Position numbers and translations under genes: made by a program
From: Phoronis australis
Lineage: Eukaryota > Phoronida > Phoronidae
NCBI GenBank assembly: GCA_002633005.1
Contig: NMRA01000321.1
Coordinates: 209,509 to 273,508, forward strand
Direction of reading: 5' to 3'
DNA: 64,000 nt
Shown here: piece by piece, positions 9,904-20,936 of the stretch
How the letters are laid out: each line of letters opens with the position of its first letter
Position numbering within the stretch: position 1 is the first letter of the stretch
The notes under the pieces: model-generated
The model's input: only the letters and a program-made list of their open reading frames with translations
Told to the model about the DNA's origin: nothing
Databases searched by the model: none

Positions 9904-12660
9904 TTTATTCTTGAATCTTGTGCATAGCAGATTATTATCCAGCTAGCTTCAATTGAAAACATAATTTTCTTGCACCTGGAACTTTTGTTGCGGACAAGTT
10001 AACACAAAACTTAAAATTGTTCAAAGGCCTTCATAAGAAAGCTCTAAAAATAATTACACACACAAACAAATCAAAATAATGCAAACAAATGGAATACTTC
10101 ATTTTGATCGCTGCACGTTTTTAGAGGTCAACAGGAAACTGACAATTCGCAAGCGTAATCGGTAATCATTACAGCTTTATAAAGAATAAGCACAACTGTA
10201 CTGTGTGGGGCGTTAAAACTGAGGAAATATTGTGGTTTCAATAAGTAGTGACAAAATTGCCGGTTCATGAAAAAAATATTCGATCACCAAAGTGTAACAT
10301 TAACGGGCTTTCTACTGACAATCGATGGAGTCACTGAATATCATTTCCCATAATTTGTACCAAATTGAAAAGTTTTTACCACTACTATAATACCTTTCTT
10401 ATGAAAGGAAAAAGTTACTCAGTGAGAAAGGAAAGGTATTTATACCAGATGCTTTTGGTTTTCATTTCACTGGGATCTAGTTTCAATGGCCTATAGAAGA
10501 GCTTGTAAAAAGGTCCAGTTTCGGCACCTGGCTTTCCTTCATGTAACCTGTTTCAGTCTCAATAACATCTACAATTAGATCCTTAAAGGTAAACACAACA
10601 GCATGTCACTTGATTCGTTTTGTGCCTAAAATCTGACCCTGAACTAGACTAGAGTGTCACTAGGTCTTCTTAGCTTCAATCCATCATGTTTCTTCCAGGA
10701 AAGAAAATAAGCTATTGTCCGCACATGACTTATTGCCTATGAAAGGGCATCCTCACCAACGAGGCCGACTTGTGTAGCAGTCAAATATAGTTCCTCTTCA
10801 TACACCAACAATCCACTGGCACGTTGTCTTATGGCACCTTCGTACTGCGATTCACATTTCTCCAGAGCCACTGAATTTTACAGTGTGCCAAGCAGCACTG
10901 CTGGTGTGTGGAAATGCTGCGGGAAAAGAAAGGAGAAACAAAGCTTATCTATGTTGCGGCTTGAAGTGGCCTTAAAATATCACTGAACCTCGAACAAATA
11001 TTGAATTAATATGAATAATTAAGTACTACAGGTTGGGTCAAAAATGGTACCCCTGTTTTTCAAAAATATGATATGTTGACTGCTCTACAATTTCACACAA
11101 AATTGAATAATTACTATTTTCAGAAACCAAGGGTGTATATAATAAGTACTGTATAAAACTGCGTCATTATTTTTCATTCGTAGCCATAACAATTCTTTAA
11201 ACGCATCCCTTGTCTGCAAAATATACAAGGTTTTTGAGACAACTTCAAACCTTTGTTACCCATTTTCAAGTCTTTTATCGTTGATACTTTCAGCAAGTTT
11301 AAACTCTGATTACAGATTCATGGGTCAGTCAAACATACTTCTAGTCCAAGGCTGAGGGAACCGTTTCTGAGACTTTATTTTTCTTCTAATAGAAGATATG
11401 AAGACTTGGGTCATTTAAAAATGATGGATAAATGGATAATATTAATCTTTCTGTTGTTTAAGAGTAATTACAAATCATAAGGCGCCTTCAAAAATGCAAT
11501 TTTCACAAAAAATGGCAGTCTTTTGAATTGATAAACGACTTGCAACATTTCAAGGCATGAGTTAAGACTATGGCAGTCACGGAGAATTCAGAAAATGTAT
11601 TATGTTTTTATGAGTTTACAATTGAAATAAACTTGAAGGAACTTCATGAAGGTTGAGAAAAGTTGATCTAGCTCAAATTTTGAGTGTCATTCTCTTGGCT
11701 CCCATGACCATACCCACCATAGCGAACCTGCCAGACGGCCATTTCATAGCATGAGGATACCCATAGACCACTGTGGTATCAAAGAAAATTGGTTATCTTT
11801 TCATGCCCAAAAAGCTCTGGGATCCCGTTCTATTAAGTCGCCACTCAAAATACTGGCGTACATGTAGGTCAATTGTTTTACCACGCTTTTGATGTTCGGT
11901 CGTCGTGCTGTACGGTTAATGCATACTGGGGTGTACTTGCTATCGTCTCACGAGCTCTTTGGGTATGCTGTTACATCGCTTTGCGAAAGATGACATAACT
12001 GAGAACTGCATTTTTGAAGCCAGAAGCCTCGCGAGTTTTGGCCTCTACAATGACTGGAGGCCCTTCATCTACAGTCACCTGTGTTTCCAAAGGTATCTCC
12101 TGAGCGTGCAATTCCGGGAACTAGAAGTCATTTGCCCTGTGCTGGTGTTGTCGCCAGACAAGAGCCTGCAAGCAGCCCTTCAGCGATGTTGAGTAGTTGG
12201 AGTGAATCATTGAGGTCCAGCTTACACCTGGTGAGGAGGATAGTTTGTTGTGTAATGAACAAGCCAGTGAGCCAGTGATCCAAACGTTGATTAGTTTATT
12301 GTGTACTTGACTAAAGTATTGGAGGTGCCAGAAGGTGCTAGGCGACGGAGTCACGCTTTATTATGTAAGCGCTTTGGGTGCTCATGTCACCGTCCAATGG
12401 GAATAGGATAGGCATTCCATCGAGTTTGGTATAACAGTGCCTACCTTGTATTTGCACTAAGACTTCTCACCACGTCTGTCCCCAGTCTCTGACTCATACC
12501 TCTCATATCTGTCTGGACGTATTCTGCCTCCCTATAGTACGGCTGAAACATAAATCCACTCACTGACTGTTCGTGAAAAAAATCCTCATCAATATTGCTA
12601 TGAACAACGTCTCCGTCACTGTGTCTGTGATATGGCTCGCCGGCTCCTGCCATTTCCAGG
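9904..12660 (-). CDS. Probable minus-strand host gene of unknown function (partial exon model)
   Basis: Three exon-like segments share the strand: 12445-12653, 10757-10870 and about 10489-10566. The last reads DLIVDVIETETGYMKESQVP and then LDLFTSSSIGH before a stop. A minus-strand AATAAA lies at 9904-9909. Another leucine-rich open stretch on the same strand at about 12130-12290 may belong. The exon phases do not all connect, so at least one exon is missing or a boundary is wrong. No domain family was recognised. Confidence 0.4.
10489..10566 (-). CDS. Probable terminal exon of the minus-strand gene
   Basis: After a pyrimidine-rich TTTACCTTTAAG acceptor, the minus-strand frame reads DLIVDVIETETGYMKESQVP and LDLFTSSSIGH, then TGA. 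The acceptor implies phase 0, whereas the preceding exon at 10757-10870 ends in phase 1 at its best donor. The join is therefore unproved. The composition is soluble and acidic, unlike the surrounding AT-rich noise. Confidence 0.4.
10757..10870 (-). CDS. Internal exon of the minus-strand gene
   Basis: The segment lies between an ATTCAG acceptor (above 10870) and a GTTG|GTGAGG donor (below 10757). It is open in one frame for 37 codons with two leading bases and one trailing base, giving phase 1 at both ends. It reads ALEKCESQYEGAIRQRASGL and then LVYEEELYLTATQVGLV. The charged, helix-like composition argues for real coding sequence. No family is recognised. Confidence 0.45.
11650..11840 (-). 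repeat. Right arm of the 200-bp inverted repeat pair
   Basis: Reverse complement of 4770-4970, with blocks such as GCATGAGGATACCC and CTCTGGGATCCCG. It lacks the tandem monomers that follow the left arm. It may be the far end of one element of about 7 kb, or an independent insertion of the same family. Confidence 0.7.
11915..12003 (+). pseudogene. THAP-domain N-terminal remnant
   Basis: One frame reads CILGCTCYRLTSSLGMLLHR and then FAKDD. The THAP start at 63924 reads CVPGCTNYRLTRALGVPLHR and then F, so the two are clearly related. An in-frame stop precedes the first Cys and the downstream K-W helix and C-x2-H block are absent. A fossil fragment. Confidence 0.55.
12445..12653 (-). CDS. Candidate first coding exon of the minus-strand gene
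   Basis: An ATG at 12653 in strong context (G at -3, G at +4) opens MAGAGEPYHRHSDGD, followed by an acidic stretch and SVSGFMFQPYYREAE. After 69 codons plus two bases it meets a TACAAG|GTAG donor. About 150 bp upstream on this strand is TTCCCGCC, an E2F-like site (near 12803-12810). The E-P-Y...F-x-P pattern vaguely resembles the disordered N-terminus of metazoan P2X7-like WCxCxxC proteins, but that is a weak guess. Otherwise unknown. Confidence 0.4.
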
Positions 12661-13197
12661 CTTACAAACTGAACGATTCTTAAATACAACGTAATTGAGT
12701 TATCTGACAACATAGCTTATTGTTGGATACTAGTTGTTGGGAAGTGATGATGACAATTTTGGAAACAACAGTGGAACAGATCCTCGAACTCAGTTTCAAA
12801 ATGGCGGGAATTTATTAAACCCTAAACGTCACTTCTATAGTCGTGCTCGCATAACCAACAAAATTACTGGAACCGGTAACTAACTAAGACATAAATCTGA
12901 GATAATTAACGAACCGTGTTTTCACTAAAAATGACATAAAAACGTTGTCTTCTCTTTTAAAGATTTCCCACCATCTCCCTGTGTCTCAAAACTAATTTTA
13001 TTATTCCATCTTTACAGATTTAATAGCCTTTAGTACACCTGTTGTTACGAAACCAACCAAAAATTTTAAAAATATATTTTTCTGTTTGTTCGGAATGTGT
13101 GGAAGACCGCCTCCGCCGTTGTTGGTTTACCAGTGCGATACTGAGGAGTTGTGAAGAAAGTCCGCGGAGAGACGCCTTTTTCAGAGGTGCGTTTGTG

Positions 13198-13532
13198 GAA
13201 ACTGTGGTAACAACAACTTGACTGAGAACGTATCTGTGTTCAAATTTCCTAATTACGTGAAAGTTGCACAGAAATGGCATCGGTTTGTCATGGGCGGCGC
13301 ACAATAGAGGGCTGGGGGAGGGCTATAGCCCCACGTTTTCGGTGCTAAGTCGCCCATGGTTTATAGGCGGGGCACCACAGGGGAGCTGGGGGGCTTTAGC
13401 CCCCACTTTTTTCAGTGCTGCGCCGCGAGTGAGGAGTGTCAGTGCGGAAGCCACACTTTGATCGACACATTTCAAAGAATCGTGTTTTGACCACACACAT
13501 AAGCGGCGTTACAATGAAGGACACGCCACCAA
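13198..13532 (+). pseudogene. THAP-domain exon broken by an insertion and a Cys-to-stop change
   Basis: The first part reads CVCGNCGNNNLTENVSVFKF, then PNYVKVAQKWHRFV, which gives the C-x2-C, F-x-F-P and K-W motifs of a THAP finger. At about 13290 the frame runs into a GC-rich insertion of about 135 bp and a stop. It resumes near 13429 as SVSAEATL, then TGA where the third zinc Cys is expected, then STHFKESCFDH with the expected His. The exon ends at an AA|GTAAGT donor after 13532. The insertion and the nonsense change both point to a pseudogene. Confidence 0.6.
13290..13426. mobile_element. Small GC-rich insertion inside the THAP exon
   Basis: It contains two related 60-65-bp units beginning GGGCGGCGCAC and GGCGGGGCACCAC, each with a CTGGGG(G)...TAGCCCC(C)AC core. 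The ends GGGCGGCGCAC and GTGCTGCGCC are roughly inverted. It looks like a tandem of two very short MITE-like units. Confidence 0.45.
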
Positions 13533-14029
13533 GTAAGTGCATTTCCAAGTTTTGTAAATAACGAACAAACTGCTTCCATTCTAGGGCGAGTAATGCCAGG
13601 TACTGGATCAAGTAGGCGTATGCACATTGTGTTTAGACGGTGCTCATTCCATCATGGCAATAGTGAATACAAGTAACCCAGGTTTACTGTGACCTTTTTC
13701 AGTAATTATTAAGTGTCTATTTTGTGAATATTGACCACCACTTGGTCGAGATGGTTGGTGCTCACATATGTCTCCGGCATTTCTCGTGCAAGCGGGTCGA
13801 GTTCATACGGCCAGAAAGCCCACGAAAGTTCGCGAAATGGGAAATTGAATTCAATGTTTGATTTGTCAAGTACTTAAGTGTGATGCCCGTATCCACTCTC
13901 CTTTCTGTCTTGCATAATAATTGTCCAATTCTCGCCAAATATCGTCCTTGTCTTCTAACCTGCAGTGTTCCTACTTGCAAATGATTGTCAAGCGGCCAAC
14001 CATCTTCCACCCATTGCATCATTTGGCGG

Positions 14030-16040
14030 GAAACTTAGAAATAAGTAATTTTTGTTCAAAATTAAAAGATTTGCGACTCTTTTGCATAAAAAGTGCCTAT
14101 TTAGTAAGATGTTATGGTATTCGATTCATAATAGCAAACTGAACCCTGAATAAGTAAGAAAATGCATGATGGGAACTCTTTAAGTTTCCTATTTTTAAGA
14201 GCATGTATGAAGCTTCGTCTACTTAACAAAAGACTACATAAGCCTCCTGATACAGACCATTTCCTGTTATTGTATCTAAGTGGACCTTTATCTACAAAAT
14301 GCATTTACTTAATAGTCTCTTTTAGAAGTGGAACAAGCCTCTGCCCTGTTTCTTTCCCAGCTCAGAAGGCAATGCTGATCACTGGTTGGTTCCATCCTCC
14401 TTTGGATATTCGGAATAATGCAATCCTTTGCTTGCGATGATCCAACTACGTGTAGTCCTCCTTCTAACGTTTGATATCGAAGCCTACCTAATTAGATAAC
14501 CAGCTTGTTTTCGAAAAACAACAAGGCAATATATTTTGATTGGACACTGAACATTGAAAACACCCTGCTTTGGATTTCTGTAATAACGCAATCCTTTGTT
14601 TGTAATGCTCCAACTACGTGTAGACCTTCATCTTAGGTTTGATATCGTAATTAGACAACCAACTCATTTTCAAAGAATAGGCAATACATTCTGTTAGGAT
14701 CCCAAATCTTGAAAACTGTAAGCTTCACCTAATACCTAAGTCGTTTTCCACGATTTCTCTAATAAAGCGTAAGTTCTCTTGTACTAGTATTTTCCCATGG
14801 ATCGCCTCTGGCAATTATTTTAGTTAAACAATCATGTATATGATACGTGCTATTTCTTGTACATACAACACATTTGGCTGGCGTGCTCGTTAAAGCAAAT
14901 GTGCCGCGTCTCTCAGACAATATGGGTTTCAAGTTTTATCTTTCAACATTTGAAATCCTTGCAAGAGATTGAGAATAAATCCATCCATATACATGTACGT
15001 ATTATTAGAATACCAATAGACTTGTCTCGTTAGTTGTTTGTGAACGTACAATGTTTAGGATCTTACAGCAAAAATATACATCCTTATATATTACATGTAT
15101 ATTGTACCGTAGTTGCATTGTATATGGTTATACACTTTCGAAATATTGCATTTTTTCATCGACGAACCAATTAAACAACAAATTATTGGTTTGCTAACAG
15201 TTGTTCCACTGTATTTTATAAAAATCGTAACATGTATTTTCTAATGACAATTTCGATACCGGACAATTTTAAAGGACCCAGTGACGTAACAGTTGCAGTC
15301 ACTGACACTGACTACGACCGCAGTGAGAACGAAAGGGTAGGGATGTACAGGCGTGTAGCAAGTTGTCTTGAATAGAACGAATATTTCACGAGTTAAGGAG
15401 AATTGTTAGTGCACCATTTAAACCTTCCTGGGTACCGGGGATGGCAGAAAAAAATACAACTGATCACGTGCATGTTTGAAACATGTGTTTGTTGCGGACA
15501 TTCGATTTAAGCAAATGCACATCAATCGATATCAATTATTCGAGTACGTGTACGTATCAGGAAACCACTGAAACAGTGTTTGCTCTATGGGAGGTTATAT
15601 TTCGTGAATGCTTTTGAAGGGACCTTAACGACTATATGAGGATGATCGATTTCTGAGATCAGCTTCAGCCCAGCACCGACCCTATCGCCCTCTTGGCTGC
15701 ATTCTACAACGTTTAGCTGTCGACGATATATAACACACCATTTTCATCTACATGCAATTAAACTATTTAAATCTCGGACCTTGATGTCAGCAAATAGCCC
15801 CGACGAATCATTTGAACAACGAAGTCGGCAGGTCTATCTTTGCTTGCTCTGGACAAGCGCTCGACTCCAAATAGAAATAATATTACTGATTAGGTCAACA
15901 ACCATCTCAGTATTGCTTGTCAGTAGAAAAGGCATTGTCGCCTAGTGTGATAGGTGCCCACATTTTTGCTCCTTGGTCCACTCCGCTAAGCCTTGAGTCC
16001 TTTTTCTAAGTCCTTAGCTGGGATTTAAACATATATTGGT
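14030..16040. other. No recognised feature
   Basis: AT-rich sequence with only short open frames. The phrase CAATCCTTTG(C/T)TTG followed by GATCCAACTACG-like text occurs twice (about 14419-14458 and 14590-14626), so a diverged local duplication is present. Nothing else is supported. Confidence 0.4.
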
Positions 16041-16044
16041 AGCA

Positions 16045-16125
16045 CGTGACCAGTGCAATAGGCCCACATGCGCGATCTGCGCACGTCTGGTACAACGTGT
16101 ATTAGTCTGCCTGTAATTACTTTCA
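16045..16125 (+). repeat. Short dispersed repeat, copy 1
   Basis: Contains GACCAGTGCAATAGGCCCAC, then CTGCGCACGTCTGGTACAAC and GTGTATTAG. It is shared in the same orientation with 26884-26963, which reads GATCAGTGCAATGGGCCCAC and has the same CTGCGCACGTCTGGTACAAC block. Confidence 0.75.
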
Positions 16126-16609
16126 TACTGTGTGTCAGTTCATAGACAGAACGCTGAACCAATTACTGACGGCAGTGAGTATGACTTATACTTTTTTCAG
16201 GTTTCATAAACAAACATCTTAGATGCATACTATATTATGTCTTACATGATACATGTATTAGTATGAGATTAATCAGAAGGACCAAAACGTCTGAAAGTTG
16301 TACCTTGCTTTGTTGTCAATTGCAAAAGAGTGAAGCCAGTCCATTAGATTTGACATTTTCCCGGCTATACACTTGACGGTTGAATAGTCCCTAAGAAAAG
16401 AAAGACGTCTTCGCCGAGCGTTATCCAAATCACCTCACTCTTCTCTGACGAGTGAATTACATAACATTGAAAACAGAGTTTTGTAAGACACCATATTCTG
16501 GACGCAGCCGATAATTTTTCCATCTTCAGTGCACAAATAAATAGTTCTTTCACAACTAATTTTGATACACCCAACTCAAAATGACCATTATGAAACGCTT
16601 TTAATTACA

Positions 16610-17395
16610 GACTATATATTCTTTAAAGTAAAACTCAATTTAAAACTGTAAAGGAACCCCACAAAAGATAGTTGACGGAGTTAGCGGGTCACTTAGCAAC
16701 CCATGTAAAAGGGTCACACTTGCTGGAAAGATTCCTCTTAATTACATGTTCCTTCACCTTTCAATTTCAGAACTGACAAGTCATGCAACAGGCCTGTCCC
16801 AGATTACACAGCGTCATTCGAATCTCGTTGTATGTACATGTATACAAAATGCCGCGAGCATCTGCCATGCAAGATTCCTGACTCGTTTTCGTGCGTTTGG
16901 AGTGTCACGTGCCAACGAAGTACTACTGCTGTGCTGTCGGCTTCATCTCCGATTTGAGAAAGATCGATAAACTTGAGACAAATACCCGTTGATGCGTGAC
17001 GTGAAATCCTTCGCCTTCCCGACGTCAACGAGAGACATTTAAATTTGCCTATGCCCGAAATGACATCACGAGCTTTCTTATCTGCGTTAGAAAGAAAAGT
17101 TCTATGCCTGTGAAATCCAAAACGGTCATTGAATACATGTATATACCTTCACGTCGCTGCCGTGACTTCTCCAGAAAGGTTGCTAAGGAGAGAACATTCC
17201 TATAATCATTCCTAAGGAACTGTTCAACGTATCACGGCACATAACGATCAGCACACTAGTGCAAATCCCCACAGAAACCTTTTTCATTCTTAATCAGAAT
17301 GACAGTTTGACCAATTTTACTTCGTTTCTTCACATTCAATACCTTCAGAATCCGAAATTATTTACAATGTTGAAGCTTTGGTTGCAACATGGCAA
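16610..17395 (+). repeat. Direct duplication, unit 1
   Basis: Matches 17815-18632 in the same order: TAGTTGACGGAGTTAGC, AAAGGGTCACACTT, TGTCCCAGATTACACAGCG, TTCCTATAA(T/C)C(A/G)TTCCTAAG and TTGGTTGCAACATGG. The offset is about 1.2 kb. An acceptor-like TTTCAG precedes the block ending in CCCAGATTACACAGCG in both units, but no coding frame is conserved between them. Confidence 0.75.
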
Positions 17396-17541
17396 AAGGT
17401 CAAAAGGACGGCTTCCCAAGAATGTCTGTCGAGCGTTTAAGGAGGTACATGTACATGTAGAAATAACGGGATTTCAAGAACAACGTGACTTGTTCCCTGG
17501 GGGGGCTTTCAGCATATGGTTGCTTTTTTCTAGTATATTTC

Positions 17542-17794
17542 ATGCGCGCACCCAGACTTTAATATTTTAATATGGGGGGGGGCTCGAATTTCTGGCGATG
17601 TGGAACTTTTGCTGACAAAAAACTGAGCGGGAGGACTAAAAAACGGGGTACCGCCTTCACTTTGCGTCTGCTCATTTTTAGTGGACTTTTGTCTCGTGTT
17701 CTCGGATTTTTTGTTTCTCTAAGGCGGACCTTTTTGCCCCCTTAGCCAAATGTGAGGGCCTGTTCGAGTTCCCGAGCCCCCCGGGTGCGCGCAT
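17542..17794. mobile_element. MITE with ATGCGCGCACC terminal inverted repeats, copy 1
   Basis: It begins ATGCGCGCACCC and ends GGGTGCGCGCAT, perfectly inverted. The flanks also mirror each other (TATTTC and GAAATA). The interior carries the family blocks GGACTAAAAAACG, TGGACTTTTGTCTCG, GGCGGACC and GAGCCCCCC. It sits exactly between the two units of the 1.2-kb duplication. Confidence 0.75.
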
Positions 17795-17814
17795 ATTATG
17801 AAATATTTTACAGA

Positions 17815-18632
17815 CTATTATTTAAAGTAAAATTCAATATTCAGGAATCCCCAAAGCGGTAGTTGACGGAGTTAGCAGGTTACATGTATTTAGCAACCTC
17901 TGCAAAAGGGTCACACTTTTGGCACGATTCCCCTAAAATGCCATCACTTCATATTTTCAGGACTGAGAAGTCATTCTTACAAGGCTGTCCCAGATTACAC
18001 AGCGAGCGACGTTTGTACCTCGCTCTACTTACCCACAATGCCGTAAACATCCGTCGGTCACATTTGCTCCCTCGTTTTCGTGTCATTGAGGTTTCACACG
18101 TTATTTGTTCGTATCTGATTATTTACAGTTTTTTTTTCTCGGTTGCTGCTCTGTCCGTACGTCCAATGCCAACGAAGTATTACGCAGGTGCTGTGGGCTG
18201 CACGACGTGAGAAAGTCTGATAAACTGGACAAAAATCCGTGGATGCGTGATGTGAAATTCTTCGTCATCTCGACATTAACGAAAGACACGAAAATGTGCC
18301 TGAGTTCCAAAATGAGGTGACGCACTTACATGTATCTCCGTGCTATCGCCGTATAATCCAGGACCGTCCTATTACCTTCACGTTGCCGCTGTGCTTTCTT
18401 CAGGCGGCTTGCTAAGTAGAAAATATTCCTATAACCGTTCCTAAGAAACTGTTCAAATTTTGCCACCACATCATAAAATGATCAGCATCCTCCAAAGTCC
18501 CAACGTGGCAGGTTTCATTCTCTAATCAAAGTCAGTTTGAGCAATTTTACCCTGTATCTTCACATTTCATACCTGCACATTGCAAAGGACTCCGAAATTA
18601 CCTACAATTTTGAAGCGTTGGTTGCAACATGG
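17815..18632 (+). repeat. Direct duplication, unit 2
   Basis: Second copy of the segment at 16610-17395. Many small indels suggest the duplication is old. Confidence 0.75.
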
Positions 18633-18699
18633 TATCTCTTCCTGTAGGCTTGTCGGAGGCCTATCGACTTCAAAAGCATTGCGATAAATATAACTACAG

Positions 18700-20200
18700 T
18701 TGACAAAACGCGTGGATTTCGTTGAGCGGAGTGGTCCGCCATCTTGCTGATGAACCATGTTTATCGAGATGTGTGTGTACTGTGTATTCTCTAGGAACTA
18801 ATATTGGTAACAACACGGGATTTCTAGTAAAAACTCATAGCTTTAATGTTAGGATCATCAAGTGCAAAGTAGGATTTTTAGAAAATCATCCAAGACAATC
18901 ATTGGATACTTGAACACAGAATTAAAGGGTCTTTAAGTGTTAAAACACTTATCTTTAGTTACAGCAGAAAACATCAAAAATAAAGTTTGACTTCTGGTAT
19001 TAGACCCATAATCGCTGATTTTTTGGTCTTTCGAAGCTTAAAAATTGAAACTGAAATAGAATGATTTTGTGAGTGAGAATACGATTTCAGAAACAATACT
19101 GTTCAACTTCATTTGGTCCCTAGAACACCCATTAAAGTCGAGTCGTTGTCTTTTACCTGACTTGTTCTTAGTCCGATGTGGAAATAATGACCTTGTGTTT
19201 TCTCCAAGATTTTTTTTTTCTAGAAACGAAGAAGCACCGAAACTCACTACAAGATTAATTTTTGGGAAGTTTTACAAAGTGAACACCAATTCGAAGATTC
19301 ATTAAATATAGCCAGGTTATTGGGAACTGGGCAGGATCGAAGGAAGGGATACTGCAAGAATACTACACCCCACAATGCTAGTTTGGGACTGCAAATGTGT
19401 GGTTTCTGCTGATTTCACTGAGATGGGACAAATGTTATATAAACTGGCAAGCTATTAAAATCTGCAACTGTCTTGCTTGAGAAAAATCATCATTTTGATA
19501 TTCTGTCCTCTTTATGGTCTTCTGATTATCACAGTGTACATGTACATGTATCAATGCCTGGGTATGTAGGACAGGGCAGGTAGAGTTTACGACCATTGAG
19601 TTTTGTTATATATAAATGTACTAGTAACATAAATGTGTGCCTGCAAATGTCAGATCCATCTGAATTGAGGGATTAAATTAGAGTAGGTTGAAATCTGACA
19701 GTTGGTTGAAATCTGACATTTGCTGAAGTGAAGTGCATGTACCAGTACGGTACAGTAACTCTGTACCAACCAGACTTTTCCGACTGTCACGGTGTGATTT
19801 TACTGCGTGATGGTGATATTTTTGAAATATGAATTAAATGTAAACTTAATTGTTTGAAAGGGTTACAGTATCTCATTGTGTTGTTTCTGTGTGGACATCT
19901 TTTGTTGTTCTTGTGTGTGCTTGTTATAAACAGAAAAAAATCTGCGATTCCGCACATTATGTGCAGATAAAATGGGCACATTGGTTGGTGTTGAAATAAT
20001 ACTCAAAAATTAATAATGCGCACGTCTTTTGAAAACTGTAGTTCCTCTAAAATACATTGCAGCCGGCGTGTTGTTTTACAACAGAGACTATGACACATCT
20101 GTCTCAACTGTGAGACCATGTCGTTTCAAACTGTACAAATTATCTGTTCACCAAGCCAAGATGAATTAGGTGCTAGGACAAGTAATACATAAGACAATTT
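18700..20200. other. No recognised gene
   Basis: Low-complexity AT-rich sequence with several TACATGTA words, for example a double copy near 19536-19550. A 15-base phrase containing GAAATCTGACA is repeated around 19690-19720. No coding signal was recognised. Confidence 0.4.
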
Positions 20201-20204
20201 AGCA

Positions 20205-20500
20205 AGAGCGTGGGGGAAATATTGAGTTTATTAACTAACCCCGGTAATTATCATGCGGCTGGAACAGTATTTAACATGGACAGTTGTAGTTTGTGTGTGG
20301 GTGTGTACGTGTGTGTGGGTGGATCAGACCCTATTGCAAGTGTCCGAGCCAGACCATCGTTTTCCCGTTTTTTTAGTCCTCCGTTTGTTTTTCAGTGAAA
20401 GGTTCACAATCTCAGAAATTTGAGCCCCCTATATTTTGGGCTGGATGACCGACACAGAGTGTTGCCCCCCCTTATCAGTGATATCCTAGATCTGCCACTG
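20205..20500 (+). repeat. Dispersed repeat with GT-rich core, copy 1
   Basis: Shares GGGGAAATATTGAGTTTATT, CCCGGTAATTA and CGGCTG(G/A)AACA with 48175-48260, and its right part (TTTAGTCCTCCGTTTG, GAGCCCCC) resembles the interior of the MITE at 23670-23890. A GTGTGTGTGGGTG-like run lies in the middle. Confidence 0.55.
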
Positions 20501-20936
20501 TAATACTAGATAGTTACCAAAATTATCATTGAAGTAATGTTCCTTGAGACAACTCAGCACCCTTTACTTGCGTTTTATTTCTTTTTTGCATATTGATGTA
20601 ATTGTTATTCCTTGGTACATGTATAAACTTGAAGTAGGCAATTCCAATCACCTTTCGAGAACGGGTTTGTGCAAATGCTAACTTCGGACCTCCGGCTTCG
20701 GCCGCTCAAGCAAAGGTGTTTTCAGGCACACGCGGCTAACCGATGTATATGTGCGTGTCTTACCAACCACTACAGGGTGTTTTTGGTGTCAGTGGTGCAT
20801 TCTTCCTTTTTCATTGAAATACTTAATGTCAACTTATCAGTTTCTATAACTCTATCCTTTTACAAAATTTTGCTCCGAATTTTTATTCAAATTCACCTAT
20901 GCCCTCAGTTCCGAATGTGCACATGTACACAAATGA

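Noticed and set aside
10390-10445. AATACCTTTC ... GAAAGGTATT hairpin as a terminator or RNA gene
   Set aside because: Short imperfect stem in AT-rich animal DNA; no supporting context.
17863-18210. 115-codon plus-strand frame
   Set aside because: It falls in unit 2 of the 1.2-kb duplication and the frame is not conserved in unit 1.
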